The position numbers were made by a program, and so were the translations under genes. DNA of 64,000 nucleotides from Strix aluco. Its lineage: Eukaryota > Chordata > Aves > Strigiformes > Strigidae. The notes under the pieces were generated by a model that was not told the DNA's origin, made no database searches, and was given only the letters and a program-made list of their open reading frames with translations. Shown in pieces: positions 1 to 11,316 of the stretch (within the stretch, counting starts at the first letter, position 1; every line of letters starts with the position of its first letter). The DNA lies in NCBI RefSeq assembly GCF_031877795.1, contig NC_133971.1, positions 8,843,973-8,907,972 on the forward strand, read 5' to 3'.

Positions 1-640
1 CACAACTTCATCCTAATCCCCTTTCTCCCATTAGTCATCCTTATTCTCCTGTTCATCCTCTTGCTCATCCTCTTCTTGCTTCTTCTCCTCCTTCTTCTCC
101 TCTTTCTCCCCTGCCTCCTCCGCTGCCTCCTCTTTGTTCTGTTCCTCTTCACCCTGTATGCCACCCTCCTCTTTCTTCTTGTCTTCTTCCTACTCATATT
201 CCCACTCCTCTTCATTCTTCTTCTCCTTTTCCTTCCTCATTCTCCTCTTTTTACCTCCTCCTCCTTCTCATCCCACTCCTCTTCCTCCTCTTTCTTCCTC
301 TTCTTTTTCATGTTTGTCCTCTTCCCCCTGTTCTGTGTCTTGTTCTTCTATCTTCTGTTCCTCCTCCTGCTCACCTTTCTTCTCTTCCTATTCTTCCTCC
401 TGCTTCTCATCTTGGGCCAGGTTTTCCTCTTCTGACTGTTCCTTGTGTTCCTCCCCCACTGCTTCTTTCTCCTCCTCATGTTCCTCCTCTTTCTTCTTGT
501 CTTTCTCTTCTTCCTCCTTGTCCTCATTCTGTTTCTGTGTTCCTCATCCTCTTCATCCCTCTCCTCTTCCTCCTGCCATCCACCAGTTCATCCTGTCTGT
601 CTTCCTTCTTTTTACCCCCCTCCCGTTTGTCCTGTTAATT
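1..640. repeat. Polypyrimidine (CT-rich) low-complexity tract
   Basis: Almost every base on the plus strand is C or T, in irregular CTT/CTCC runs. Plus-strand frames give only Leu/Phe/Ser low complexity. The minus strand is purine-rich; one frame between about 535 and 390 gives roughly 45 Glu/Lys/Gln-rich codons closed by stops. No splice signals or family match are visible. Read as an interspersed polypurine/polypyrimidine tract, possibly seeded by a decayed acidic repeat exon. Confidence 0.85.
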
Positions 641-1280
641 CTCTGTGACAGGGTCATCACAACCTGGTTGGTTGGGTGCCTGGAACTCAGTGATAGATGA
701 AGGGATTCCCCATTTAGAAGTGGGTTTCCATATGATCTTTTCTGGTGTCAGTGTGAGAAAAATGACAGGCTGACAGTGGGGGTTTTAAAGGGTCTGTGGG
801 TTGGAGAGAGCAGGAGAATGAGCTCATTTCACTGGGCATCCAGTGGGTACCTGCCCACTGTTAAAGCATCATTATTTAAGTGCTGTTAGCTTTGGGTCTG
901 TAGGGCAGGTGGAAGACCCAGGCAACTCTGTGAGGTTCACACCATTCCTGTACAATTTTGTGTTGTATCAAGGCAGAACAACTCTGCCCCACAGAAGGGA
1001 AAGGTGCCATTTGTCATTTTCTCCACAAATTAGCCCTTGGAAGAGGAGAGGGAAAATGTGCTGTTTGATTTTATAGATGGTGCTGTGTGTGCTGCTGTGC
1101 TTCCCTGTTCTGTGACAGAGTCATCACAGCCTGGCCTGTAAAGGGGGAAGATGTCGTCCTGGTGCCCAGGAGCCTTGAGGCTGATAAGGAAGGGGAGGAG
1201 AAATCTGCCTGGTGCACAGGACCTGATGAGGAGGGGGAAGGGGACTGACACATCACCAGCTTCGTCACAGAGCATAGCCA
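641..1280. other. No gene seen; short imperfect direct repeat
   Basis: No coding signal is supported. A motif of about 28 bp containing TCTGTGACAG, then GTCATCACA and CCTGG, occurs near 640-667 and again near 1107-1135 with two or three mismatches, so part of this stretch is an old tandem or dispersed duplication. Confidence 0.4.
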
Positions 1281-1993
1281 TTTGCCTCAGAAAATGGCAT
1301 TGGTTGTGCTGACCATATTACCAGGGGTCAGGAGCACGGGGTATCCATCACAAGTGTGATTGTTAATTGCCTTTCTTAAATAGTGGGATGGCAGCAATGC
1401 GGGGCCCAAATACCAGGATAGGCTCGAGGCCGCTGCTGTTGTCATCTTTGTCCCAGGCAAAACACAAGCGGAGACGTCTCCGTCCTGCAGCTTCTCTGAA
1501 GGGAGTGCAGTAGCTCTTGCCCGTTCCCAAGGCACTGGGTGACTCCAGCCCATCACAGCGTCAGAGTCAGTATAAACTGTGCTGGCTGCAGCTTCAAAGG
1601 CTTGGGTGAGAGTCAGGGACTCAGCTCATTGGGCAGAACCTTTTATTTCCTCAGTTAACTCTGCTTTTCCATCTGCAGAAATGGCTGTGGATTTACCAAA
1701 CCAAACACCATTTTTCATTTCTGTCTGTAAACCATACTCCTCAAGTATTACTGGGGTCAAAAGGGGGAGCATCTTGCACAGGGGATGATGGCACATCGCT
1801 CTCACATTCTCGAGGCAGTCCTATTTGAGTTATGGATTCAGTGGCAGTCCTTCTGGAACGATCATTTCCTGAGAGGACAGCACGATGATGGAGGTGAAGT
1901 GTCCCGTGCTGAATGGCAGGCTTCTGGGCCACCCCTAGGGGCAATTCTCAGCCTTTGAGAATGACTTTCAGAATGGGGAGAGGGGTATTGTCA
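1281..1993 (-). pseudogene. Possible decayed retroviral pol-like segment
   Basis: Read on the minus strand, a broken frame near 1290-1700 contains a short VYTDSD string like the second acidic motif of retroviral RNase H, followed by alternating open and closed frames. The rest matches nothing I recognise. The position next to the LTR of the minus-strand provirus at 2-5 kb would fit flanking retroviral debris. This call rests on one short motif. Confidence 0.2.
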
Positions 1994-2193
1994 CGAAAAT
2001 TTTGCAACTGGCCCATGCCATCAGAGAAGAGAGGCTAGGACACAGAGTATAGAATTACAAGAGCAATTCTCTATTCATGTGCATGAGGTGTCCCAGTGAA
2101 ACTGGGGCACCCCAAATGCAGTTTTACACACAGTTCTTATGCCTTTCAGGCATTCAGGTACAACATGATTTGTCCAATCGTTACTTAACACGC

Positions 2194-3600
2194 TGTCATG
2201 GTTTAACCCCAGCCAGCAACTAAGCACCATGCAGCCACTCGCTTACTCCTCTCCCCTGCCACTGGGATGGGGAGGAGAATCAAAAAAAAAGTAAAACTCG
2301 TGGGTAGAGAGAAGAAGAGTTTAATAACTAAAATAAAATATAATAATAATTTTTTTTTAAAATGAAAAGGAATATAACAAAGAGAGAAATAAAACCCAAG
2401 AAAAGACAAGTGATGCACAATGCAGTTGCTCACCACCTGCTGACCGATGCCTGAGCAGTGATCCACTCCTCCTGGCTGCCACCCCCCCTCCTGTTTATAT
2501 ACTGAGCATGACATCCTCCTATGATATGGAATAGCCCTTGGGGTAGTTCAAGTGAGCTCTCCTGGCCACGCTCCTGACACATCCTGCTCAGATGAGGGAG
2601 ACAAGTGACTCAGATTTGTAAATCCCCAACAGAGTGGACAACGGTGAGACAAGTCTCAAAGTCCAAACATTTATTAACTTCCCACAAGGTACTAATTGGA
2701 TACGTGATAATTGGCTAAGCATATAATGAGTTGTGGCAAGCAATACAGTATGCCTTGCATTGCTTAATGGTAGTGAAGGAAAAGGGGAAAAAGGAAAGGA
2801 GGGAGATGGAGGGAATAGAGGAATAGAGATCACCAGTCTGGGTTCCTGCATCGATCCCACCAGCGAGGATTCCAGGAGGCATCCGTCTTCTTCACTTCAC
2901 TGCACTGTCCATGGCCCACCCCTACCCCCCCTTTTCCTCCCTCTCGATTTATACCCACTTTCCTTGGGTCTGTCCCCTAGGTCGACCCACATACCTACGT
3001 ATCCCATGGATGGGGAGGGGTAAGGTGTTTCATGGGATGATGTAATTAGCACGATCATGTTAGCCTTCGTTAGCATATTGAGGGGTGTTAACTTTAATAT
3101 GCATTTCGTGGATAGTGAAGCAAAGGTCATACACCGGACAGATGGCCCTTGAAACTTGACCAGGTGCCCCAGAGCAGAGCTGTCCTGTCTCCACAGGGAG
3201 GGCTCCCCCCTCCAGCTGCATCCTGTGTTACTGGGGCAGCCTTATCAGCTTCGACCTCCACACCATCCACCCTGGGACTGTAGTTTCATTACTTGCAAGT
3301 GTTTGAGACCTTCCTTAGCTCGGAGGGCCTACACTCCCCCTGCTAACTTTTATCTCTTTCCCAGGCCTGTTTCTTTCAGAACCTGTTTTTTACAAGTCGT
3401 CTGTCACAGCTCCCTCCCACCTTCTTGTGCATCTGCTTGCTGACAGAACAAGGGAAACAGAAAAGTCCTTAATTTAGGATAAGCACTACTTAGCAGCAAC
3501 TAAAACATCACTGTGTTATTAACATTATTCTCACGTTAAATCCAAAGCACAGCGCTGTAGCAGCTACTAGGAGAAAATTAACTCTATCCCAACCAAAATA
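2194..3600 (-). mobile_element. Interrupted avian LTR (TGTCCTGG... family), minus orientation
   Basis: The plus-strand start TGTCATGGTTTAACCCCAGC at 2194 is the reverse complement of the 3' end of an abundant bird LTR family; the other end, near 3590, carries the reverse complement of GGGATAGAGTTAATTTTC, the family's 5' region. A TATA-like TATATAAA (near 2500) and a T-rich U3/R region are in place. The two halves (2194-2574 and 3409-3600) sum to about 570 bp, close to the copy of the same family at 48380-48966. The gap is filled by another LTR. Confidence 0.7.
2575..3408 (-). mobile_element. Solo LTR nested in the preceding LTR, 5-bp target duplication
   Basis: The insert begins TGACACATCC and ends CTGTCACA on the plus strand (834 bp, TG...CA ends with short inverted termini). 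It is flanked by the direct repeat GCTCC at 2570-2574 and 3409-3413. In minus orientation it has a TATA-like GTATAAAT near 2950 and an AATAAA near 2675, in the right order for U3-R-U5. No internal retroviral sequence is present, so it is a solo LTR. The 5-bp duplication is seen directly; family assignment is not attempted. Confidence 0.75.
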
Positions 3601-4029
3601 TATACTGCTGTTTTACAAAGCAACTCTTAATTCTATGGCAACATCATAACATCATCCATCTACTTCTTTCTTGTTGTAGAGGTCCCTGGAGTTGGTCTTG
3701 CTGCAGTTCCTTATCTCTGATGCCAGATGAGGGGAGGGTTTCACCAAGGTGTCAGAGGGGCTGGGATACTGCCATGATCTGGGTACCCAGGGGTATCCTT
3801 TCTTCTTCAGGGCTGTCCTTCTCCTTGCAATGAGCCAGGGTCCTTTAGTCATGCTGACTGAACCATGGCTATGCAGTATACAGTGTAAACTGTATATATC
3901 TTCAGGAAGTTCATACAGTTTCATAATCTAAAGACTAATTGGTACATTAGTTAAGAAATAAGATTTTCCTAACAGTCCCTCCTTTTCACTGTCAGGGTCA
4001 CACTACACTATCATTATTTTACTTGTAAG

Positions 4030-4980
4030 TCGAGTGCGTAAGGTAATACAACACTGTAAACACACATATACAGTTGCAAAGCAAAACAAGAGCGTGAATA
4101 CAAGAACCCAAATCCTTTTAGTTCACCTAAGTCTGGGAGCCAAGAGGTTACCCACCCAAGTAGATTTAGGGGACGTCCCTGCCTTACTTAATGTAATATT
4201 TGTAAATGAGTCTTTATTTTGTTTCTATCAATCGGTTTCATTTTTCTTGATTGACATAAAAAGCCATCAGCTGTTATTCAGTACTGCACATACTCTGTCC
4301 TGTACTTCTGAAAGGTGATCTAGAGCTGATCGATTCTGTATCACCATTTGTGATAATAATTTGATTTCTTCCTGTGGGGCTGTAATACTATCTGTGCTTT
4401 CATTAATGGCTTTTTCTAATTCTCTTGGCATATTTGCAATAGCTCTTTCTAGTTTTGCAACTTCTAGCTGTGGGATAAGAGGTGTTACAGACAAGTGGAG
4501 CTTAGTGCCATGTTCTGTCAAAGGGCTGTAGCACTTTCCCCCAGATATCAGTAGTTAGGAGCTACAGAGGCAGAAGAGGTCCTGGTTCTAACCTGTGTGG
4601 ATGGTATTAATGCACTTAAAATGCACTTTTCAGCTCAGGTTGAGGGTAAATCCTGGAATGCCATTTCTCCACCTATCCAATATTGCCCTGGTTGTTGTGT
4701 CAATGAGTACTATAACCTTCATACAAATCTGAATCATGTCAATTATTTCCTGTAAAAGGGTTAGCGTGTGTGGGGTTTGGTTGTTCAGGTAAACCAGTAA
4801 GGTTCAGACCCAGGGTAGATGACCCAGAGCAATCAGGATCCTCAAGGCCTGTAGTGGGAACGAAAATTGTGTCATTACCTTTAGTCTGATTATGGCTTCC
4901 TGCAGAATACCCAGTTAATCAATCTGCAAATATCCACATAATGTCGGAGTCTTCAGGGCCTGATAAACTCCATTCAGGAA
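4030..4980 (-). pseudogene. env: Endogenous retrovirus env fragment (SU end and TM)
   Basis: The minus-strand frame 4521-4267 contains a TM ectodomain heptad region (LERAIANMPRELEKAI) followed by an immunosuppressive-domain-like stretch (QNRSALDHL) and the CAVLN segment typical of gammaretroviral-type TM. A stop follows at once. Further down, a hydrophobic run (VLLCNCICVFTVLYYL, near 4080-4030) looks like the membrane anchor. Upstream, to about 4980, broken frames give weak SU-like pieces. Multiple stops and frameshifts make it non-coding. It sits immediately before the polypurine tract and LTR, as env should. Confidence 0.65.
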
Positions 4981-5039
4981 CAAATCTACAGCGTGGTGGC
5001 CTGTTAGAATGGGTTTTATGTAAGGGCTTCTGGAGACTC

Positions 5040-5245
5040 TCCCGTCCACTGCACCCACCCCCTGTGCCTCACGTGCCCCAGCACGTTTTGACAAAAGGCC
5101 CTGTCACCGCCTGGGCCTGTCCCTGCCCAGTGTCCCGTCACACCCCCAGCTCTGTGGTGTCCCTCCTGTCACCCCCCAGGCCTGTCCCTGCCCACTTCCC
5201 TGCCACCTCCTGGGCCTGTGGAGTCCATCCTGTCACACTTAAACA
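5040..5245 (+). repeat. GC-rich minisatellite (CCTGTCACC...GGGCCTGTCCCTGCC type)
   Basis: Diverged repeats of a CTGTCACCxCCTGGGCCTGTCCCTGCC-like unit, preceded by GACAAAAGGCCC. The same lead-in and unit occur at 62457-62650 in the CpG island near the RBBP6-like first exon, in the same orientation. It is much richer in GC than its AT-rich surroundings. Confidence 0.65.
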
Positions 5246-5336
5246 GAATAATATGTTCACTGCAGTAACTGTAACTTCAGCCCTAGCCTTTAAAGGGGTT
5301 GGACCTAAAGCTCACTGTTTATCTCCAGATATTTAA

Positions 5337-8300
5337 ATTATTTCCGGGAGAATGTCTGTGAAGACACTTAACAGCACAATGTTAGGTGTCTTAGGGATGC
5401 CATTGGATTCTGTGACATGTGTAGGTAGAGATGCATTTCAGAAGTCTTGAATTTTTCTCGTAGTATTGAATAAATTTGCCAAGAGCTTTTGGAAATTGCT
5501 TAATTAGCTTTACTTTGCTGCAGGAGGCTCTCTGCATTTTGCATCTCTCAGCTTCACAAATGCTAGCAGGCTGAGTGGCCAGCTGGCTGATGTCACTCCT
5601 GTAATAGTTGGGTCTGTGTAAAACAGAGCCTTAAAAACAGAATGTTGGAGGGTAATAAACTGTGATGGAGCCTGATTAGTATCACCAGAAGAAAAAATGT
5701 TTTGAAATAGGCCAAGCACATGGATTCTGTTATAGTACATGAGGAACAGAAAGCCAAGTTTTAGAAGAAGAATTTATGCTCATAAACTTGTTACCCCATA
5801 AAGTGTTACTCTAATAGACATAACACCAGTTTCACAAAGTGTGTTGCTTTGATTTCATACATGATCAGAATCCAGTGAAGAAGAAGCATCTGCTTCACTA
5901 GGTTCTGTTAAATGTGGTGTTGCCCAAAGGTGAACTTACAGAAGGAATATCTTTCATACTTTAAAGAGCATCACTCTTGTTTAACGGTGACAAGATCCTC
6001 CTCTAGGTAGGTTGTGTTGCACTTTGGCCTTTGTAAAATGAGTCTAAAATTTTAAACTTTGTATATTAGTGTCACAGATGCTTATTGAAGCTCTTGTAAG
6101 GGTGTTTTCCATGTGAAAATGCAAAAATCCCCCAGGGGTTTTCAGAGCAAAGCTAGGGAGTACATTTTGGTGTGATATATGTGTATGCCAGATTTTTGTT
6201 TTATAGGCATAACCGTGAATTTCAGTTTCTATTAATCAGATGTAAATGCTTAAACTCACCTTCAGAAAGCAAAGGAGAAAACTAAACCAGGATATTCTGC
6301 CTAAATGGGATGTTTGGAATTCTTACATGTGGACATAAAGTACTGGGGTTTTTTACCTTTGTCAGTGCAGGAGTCCTGACTACATGTTGCAATGACCTTG
6401 GAAAGAACAAAGTGAACCTTGAGTGAGGGTGGCCTATTTGTTCAGATTTTTCTGAGTACTCTAACTTTTTACAGCTCAGTAACTGTTACTTTTTGTAATG
6501 GAAATCTAGCAACAGAAGCAATGCTAATATAAGCTAAAAGTAAACAGGGATTTACATGTCAGTGGAAAAAAATTATAGGATGGACTCCTTTTCAAATGCT
6601 GGGAAGGCAAAATGGCTGGTTGGGACCTACTTTAAAAAGGGGGAGGGGAAGTGTGTGTGTCATCTTCCATGCTTACTACAGAGGCGTGTTCTCTAAAGGC
6701 AGAATTCCCTTCAAAAAGCCAACACCCAAGAATGATGCATTTAAACTTGCCTCCTTTTAATTTGATCTGAATTTCTTGACCTGTCTCTTATAATAGATGT
6801 TCTCACAATATTGTGGAAGAACTGCAAACTCCAGAGCTCTGGTTTCTGGAGTACTCTTTCCTGCCCTGTAACGTTCTGACTCAAAACACTTGGAGAATGT
6901 GCTATTCTGCTTGTCAGGCAAAATACAAAAAAAATAGAAAACCAAAAATGGGCTTCTGAAGTGGTCTTAGATGAATAGTTTTAAGGAAGAGTAGTGCTCT
7001 TTAAGACTGTCTCTTGAACTCAGAACTTTCCTGAGTTCAGTGTTGCAGCATGCACTTGGCAGTTTTAGTAATGCCACGGTGTGATGTCTTCAAAACAGAC
7101 TCATGCTAACTCTGAGTGACATCATTTGGCCTCACAGCTGATGTCTGTCTGTCTACTGGAACGTCTTCAGCACTCTGCAAACGTGGCCTTTTAGAGAAAA
7201 CATTTAAGCAACTTCTAAACCTTGCCCTTCCCTGTGCCGTTTTGTGTTGCAGTGCTAGTGTGGGGGAGTTACTTTGGTTACACCTCGGAGTGCAATGAAT
7301 TCTTGGGCTGCCGTGCAGCATTGTTGTGTGGAGCTTTCAGAAAGGGGATGGAGTTCCCTGTTTCCCTGGTGAGTTCACAAAACGTGATGTTACGGTGGAG
7401 CTCGTGCACTGCCTGTCTGGGAGTCGGCTGCTTTGACTGTGTCACCAGCGGGTTGGAACCTCTCCGGGGTGTGCTGTCAGCTTGGGTCGCGTCCCCTGGC
7501 CAGCTGCTCAGGGCAGGCTCAGTTTGGTTCATTACCACGTTGTCTCCAGCATTTCTTTTCCTTTCCCAGTCACACGCTGAAGTGGCAAGCAGGGCCAATA
7601 AGACATTCAGGCATCGGGCGGTCTGTATAATCAGATTAATGATTGAAAGGATGTTAGATTTTATAGGCTCATCCTTTCAAAGCAGTATAGGTGCTCTTTT
7701 GGAGCACAGCACTGTATGATAATAACGCACATGAACTGTTTAGCCTACTGAACTCGCTAATTCAAGGAATGATGATACAGCAGCTGGAGATGAGATCATT
7801 GGTACCTATTCTGGTGGGAGCTGAAAATCTGGAAATAGTAGCTCAGTCAGGATGTTTTGAGGCAGTGCTTTCAGTGCCAGCTGCATAGATGATTTGTTTG
7901 TCGCCAAGTGGTGTTAATTAGAACAGAGATAAAAAGTCACCTAATGAGAAAGCACATTTTTAAGTGTGAGGGAAAAATGTGTTCTTGGGAGTTCCCCTGT
8001 TTTCTGGTAGAGGCAGTCTGGCATGTTAGTAGTCATTTTCATCTCTTACTCTGCAGATCCTTCCCCCAGCAGCGTAACAGCTGGTTAGCAAGGCACCTAA
8101 GCCTAATAAAGGCTTTTCATTGTCGTTTCACATACAGGCTTCTGATGACTTCTGCTCTGGTGAGCTTCTGTACTTTATCTGGGTGAAAATACTTCTCTAG
8201 GTAGTGCTCAGAGAGATCCTTTTGCCGTATTGTCAGACTCAAAATGGTGGATTAAAGCAGACCATAAAATAAAGTAGGAACTTTTCTCCGTAACTGGTTT

Positions 8301-8877
8301 ATAACATACATATGACACGAATTATTAAAACTAGCAGATTTTCAGAATTATAGATGAACTTAAAAATGGGGTTGTTAAAGTGTTCATTAAATGGGAAGCG
8401 GTATAAACTTCAGAGCATAACCTGAGCTGTTTGTACTTTTTCGCAGAAAGAAGGTTGTGGACACTAGTGCACTGTTGATTTAAGATTTCTAAGTCGGTAT
8501 GAGGCAGCAGTCAAAGCAGCCGTTGTTTAACTCGTCTGCCTCCGTTCATTCCTTGAAATACTTCTTTCCCTTGACTCTTTCAATCATTCTGTTTCTTGTA
8601 GAATAGATATCAAGTTTTAGACTGTTCTCTTTCTTCTGCTCTTGACTTTAATAACCATCCAAATCTTCCTTTGCTTTTGCACGCTTTCTGGGTTAATCGA
8701 ATCCTTATTTTGAATCACAGGTCAGATTGGCAAAAGCCCAGTAGCCACTTACTGGCCATCACTGGCAGCAAAACAAGTTTTGTGCTATAAGGGAATAGGA
8801 ATCAACGATGTTGTTAGCTCCAGCTTTGTTGAACATTTCTGTTGGAGCTCTGCTTGGACAACTGTGAAAAGTAGCCC
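5337..8877. other. No recognisable gene
   Basis: AT-rich sequence with only short open frames on both strands and no family match, splice-bounded exon or repeat that I can name. It lies just left of the outer inverted arm. No counterpart of the RBBP6-like first exon was found here, although this is where it would be expected for the left copy. Confidence 0.5.
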
Positions 8878-9869
8878 TGTTGAGCGTGACGTCACTGCTC
8901 AATCTGCAGATCTGGAGTTGTGGTGAGCGCGGCAGAGTGACACTGCTTCACAGCTCCTGGTAGCTGCCAAGTCTCTGCTAGGGGATGTTGCTGCTTGAGG
9001 GGAACAGGCTCCTGCTGGGAGATGCCAGTTTAGTCTGAGAGCTGTTAGACTAAGCTGGCAGCTGTTAAATTCAAAGCGAGCAAACAGAAATTTCCAGGGA
9101 CTTCAGGAATAGTGCTTCAGCTTTAGTCCTTTCCTGTTTAAAACAAAAAAGTTAACTTTTTAGTCTACATTGTTTGACTTCACCTCTAATAAAATTTAAT
9201 CACCAAAATGAATTCAATTAATTGAGGTGAAGGAAAAATAAATTTATTAAAGCCAACTGGTATCAGGTCCCCTCACAGAACTAGCTCAGCAATGTATGTA
9301 AACCCTCTTCCACAAATTCTCTGGCTTGCTAACCAAGCTGGTGGGATACTTCAAGTCCCACATACAAATATGTGCCGTGATAAGTGTTCTATACAAATAA
9401 AGCCTTTACTTCACCAAGCTATTGTCACTCTTCAGTTGATCCACCTAAATGTGTACTGATTGACTTTTAAGGGGAATTGATTTTTCTGTCAGTCTGTTAC
9501 TAGATGGCTGGAGCTCTCTTCACTGTGCGCTTCACAAGCAGATTGAAAGCAAGCATATCTCTCTATATATACATGTAAGGACAGTCCATTCAGAAGGCAG
9601 ATGTCAATGCTTTGCTTCCAATGGTCAATGAATTGTCATAAAATACTAAAAGAGGACCCATTCCTCTTTTTGCATCATACACCTGTTGTGATTGTTCCAG
9701 CTGACCTTGGCAGGCTTGCAGAGTTGGCGAATAAGTGCACTGGTTGCTGTCCTCATATACACAGCCTCCCTCGAGGAGAGGTGCTGCCACCTGCAATCCT
9801 CTGCAGACCTACTACAACCCTCAGCTGGGCACAGGCGTAGCAAACTCCTGCCTATCTGTGGAGCCACTG

Positions 9870-10273
9870 TGTGGGAGGCATCGGCCTGTCAGCCCTGCAC
9901 AGCCTCTGAATCAGCAGCTAGGCTTTGATGAGAAACAGGCCTTGGGAGAAAGCTAAGAAACTGCTGAGTTGTGCCAAGGTGGCAGAGGAAAACAATGGAC
10001 AGCTGCAACACTAAACTGTGGAAAAGTACTGAACTGTGAGAAGTTACCGCCGTGTGAACAGCGCGTGAACGAGAAGGTGATTGGTCTGCACAGCGTGTGT
10101 TAGAGTGGTCTTATGCTGATAGGAGAAAAGGTTGATAGCTCTCTAATTGCTGATTTGCTAACTATGAAGTAAGAACTTTGGCGAGAGCGTAAGTATGTAC
10201 TATTGGAAAAATAAACTGCTTTGCTTGTTATAACTCTCATAGAGTTGTGCAGGTCCGATATCCTCCCGCAACA
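9870..10273 (+). mobile_element. Solo LTR, 6-bp target duplication, absent from the other arm
   Basis: The insert starts TGTGGGAGG and ends CCTCCCGCAACA (404 bp, imperfect inverted termini) between direct repeats CCACTG at 9864-9869 and 10274-10279. The right arm (reverse complement, near 60665) has a single uninterrupted CCACTG with matching flanks, an empty site. An AATAAA at about 10210 fits the R region. A 6-bp duplication is typical of class II (ERVK/alpha-beta) elements; the class is inferred from that alone. Confidence 0.8.
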
Positions 10274-10424
10274 CCACTGTTGCTTATCCTGTGCCTCTGA
10301 AATCTCAATCCACTGGTTTGTGATCTGGACCTGAAAGAACACCCTGTATGACTCCGTTCAGCAGGTGGAAACAGCTGCTTTGGGCTTCCAGAGCTGCCGC
10401 TGGCATCATCTCCCAGTTGCTTGT

Positions 10425-11316
10425 TGTAAGAGTCGGTCAGAAGATCAGAATTGTCTCGACATTGTCATAGGGAACATGGACAGTGAGGTACCCGACAAAG
10501 GCCTGTTTGGAACACAGTTGCCGACCCCTGGAGTGAATGTGGTGCAAAGGCTCCTGAATGCAGAACTGTGTGGCACAGCCAGTGCTGTGCTGTTCTCCTG
10601 AGTAGTGAACCATGTGGTGCAGGCAGCAGTGCTGTTCTTCGGTGCCTGAGCCGTGTAGTACAAAGAATGTTGTGCTATTTTTCGGTACCTGGGCCTAGCC
10701 GGAGCTTTAGAGATGACCACGTAGCCACTGTCAAAAAGATGTATCGCAACTGTTGCCATAACATCGATGAAGAAATCATGAACTTTAGACGAACTTTGCA
10801 TCATTATAATATCAAAATACACCTCCTGGTCAAAGGCTACCTGCCTCCAAGACTGACCACACCTCAGACACTCCCACCTGCGCATGCGCAATGGCCTCGC
10901 TCGAGAAGGGCAGAGATATGATAATTGAATTCTGAGAAGGGCGGAGACCCCTGAGGCAGGGTGGAGCAAGGTGTGTTACTAAGCATAAAAGATGACTTCT
11001 GGACAACGAAAATGGGAAGCTTCCCCACCAAGGACCACGACGATCGATGACACAGCATCAGCTGGACCCGGGACCGTTAGGACGTCGTGAGATCAGTGGT
11101 GGTAGCTATAACCTCTCTCCCTCCTCTCTCTAAACTTAACTTTACTTTTCTCCTTTCTTTCACCCATCTCTCACTATCGCGTGCCGCTTCACAGGCAACA
11201 CAATAAAGTTTTACTGTTTGGTTACTGCTATCCCCTTTGGTGTTGGTCACCTTAATTTTGCACTTTCGAGATCGTAGCGAACGAACCATCACGAGTCCAC
11301 CAAGTGGACCGTGACA
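10425..11316 (+). mobile_element. LTR-like insertion, 5-bp target duplication, absent from the other arm
   Basis: An 892-bp block beginning TGTAAGAGTC and ending CGTGACA lies between direct repeats CTTGT at 10420-10424 and 11317-11321. The right arm reads straight through the site (near 60525) with CTTGC. Late in the block are a pyrimidine-rich stretch (11105-11170) and AATAAA (near 11203), as in an LTR. No coding sequence is inside. It could be a long solo LTR or a non-autonomous LTR element. Confidence 0.7.

Larger units (their letters stand above)
1994..3974 (-). mobile_element. 3' LTR of a gammaretrovirus-like provirus, split by nested LTRs
   Basis: On the minus strand a polypurine tract (GAAAAGGAGGGAC, about 3987-3975) directly follows env and is followed at 3974 by TGTTAGGAAAATC, the expected LTR start. 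The LTR runs down to about 3601, is interrupted by another LTR (2194-3600), and probably resumes at 2193 and continues to about 1994, where a TGACA end is seen. The PPT-to-TG junction and the env order support the call. The far edge is inferred, since decay hides it. Confidence 0.5.

Noticed and set aside
61-700. Three overlapping plus-strand open frames in the CT tract
   Set aside because: Leu/Phe/Ser low complexity produced by the polypyrimidine sequence; open in more than one frame, with no domain.
9601-9840. Open frame of about 70-79 codons conserved in both outer arms (partner 60902-60690)
   Set aside because: It lies in intron-like sequence of the RBBP6-like duplication, overlaps other equally conserved frames on both strands, and matches no family. 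Shared ancestry explains it.
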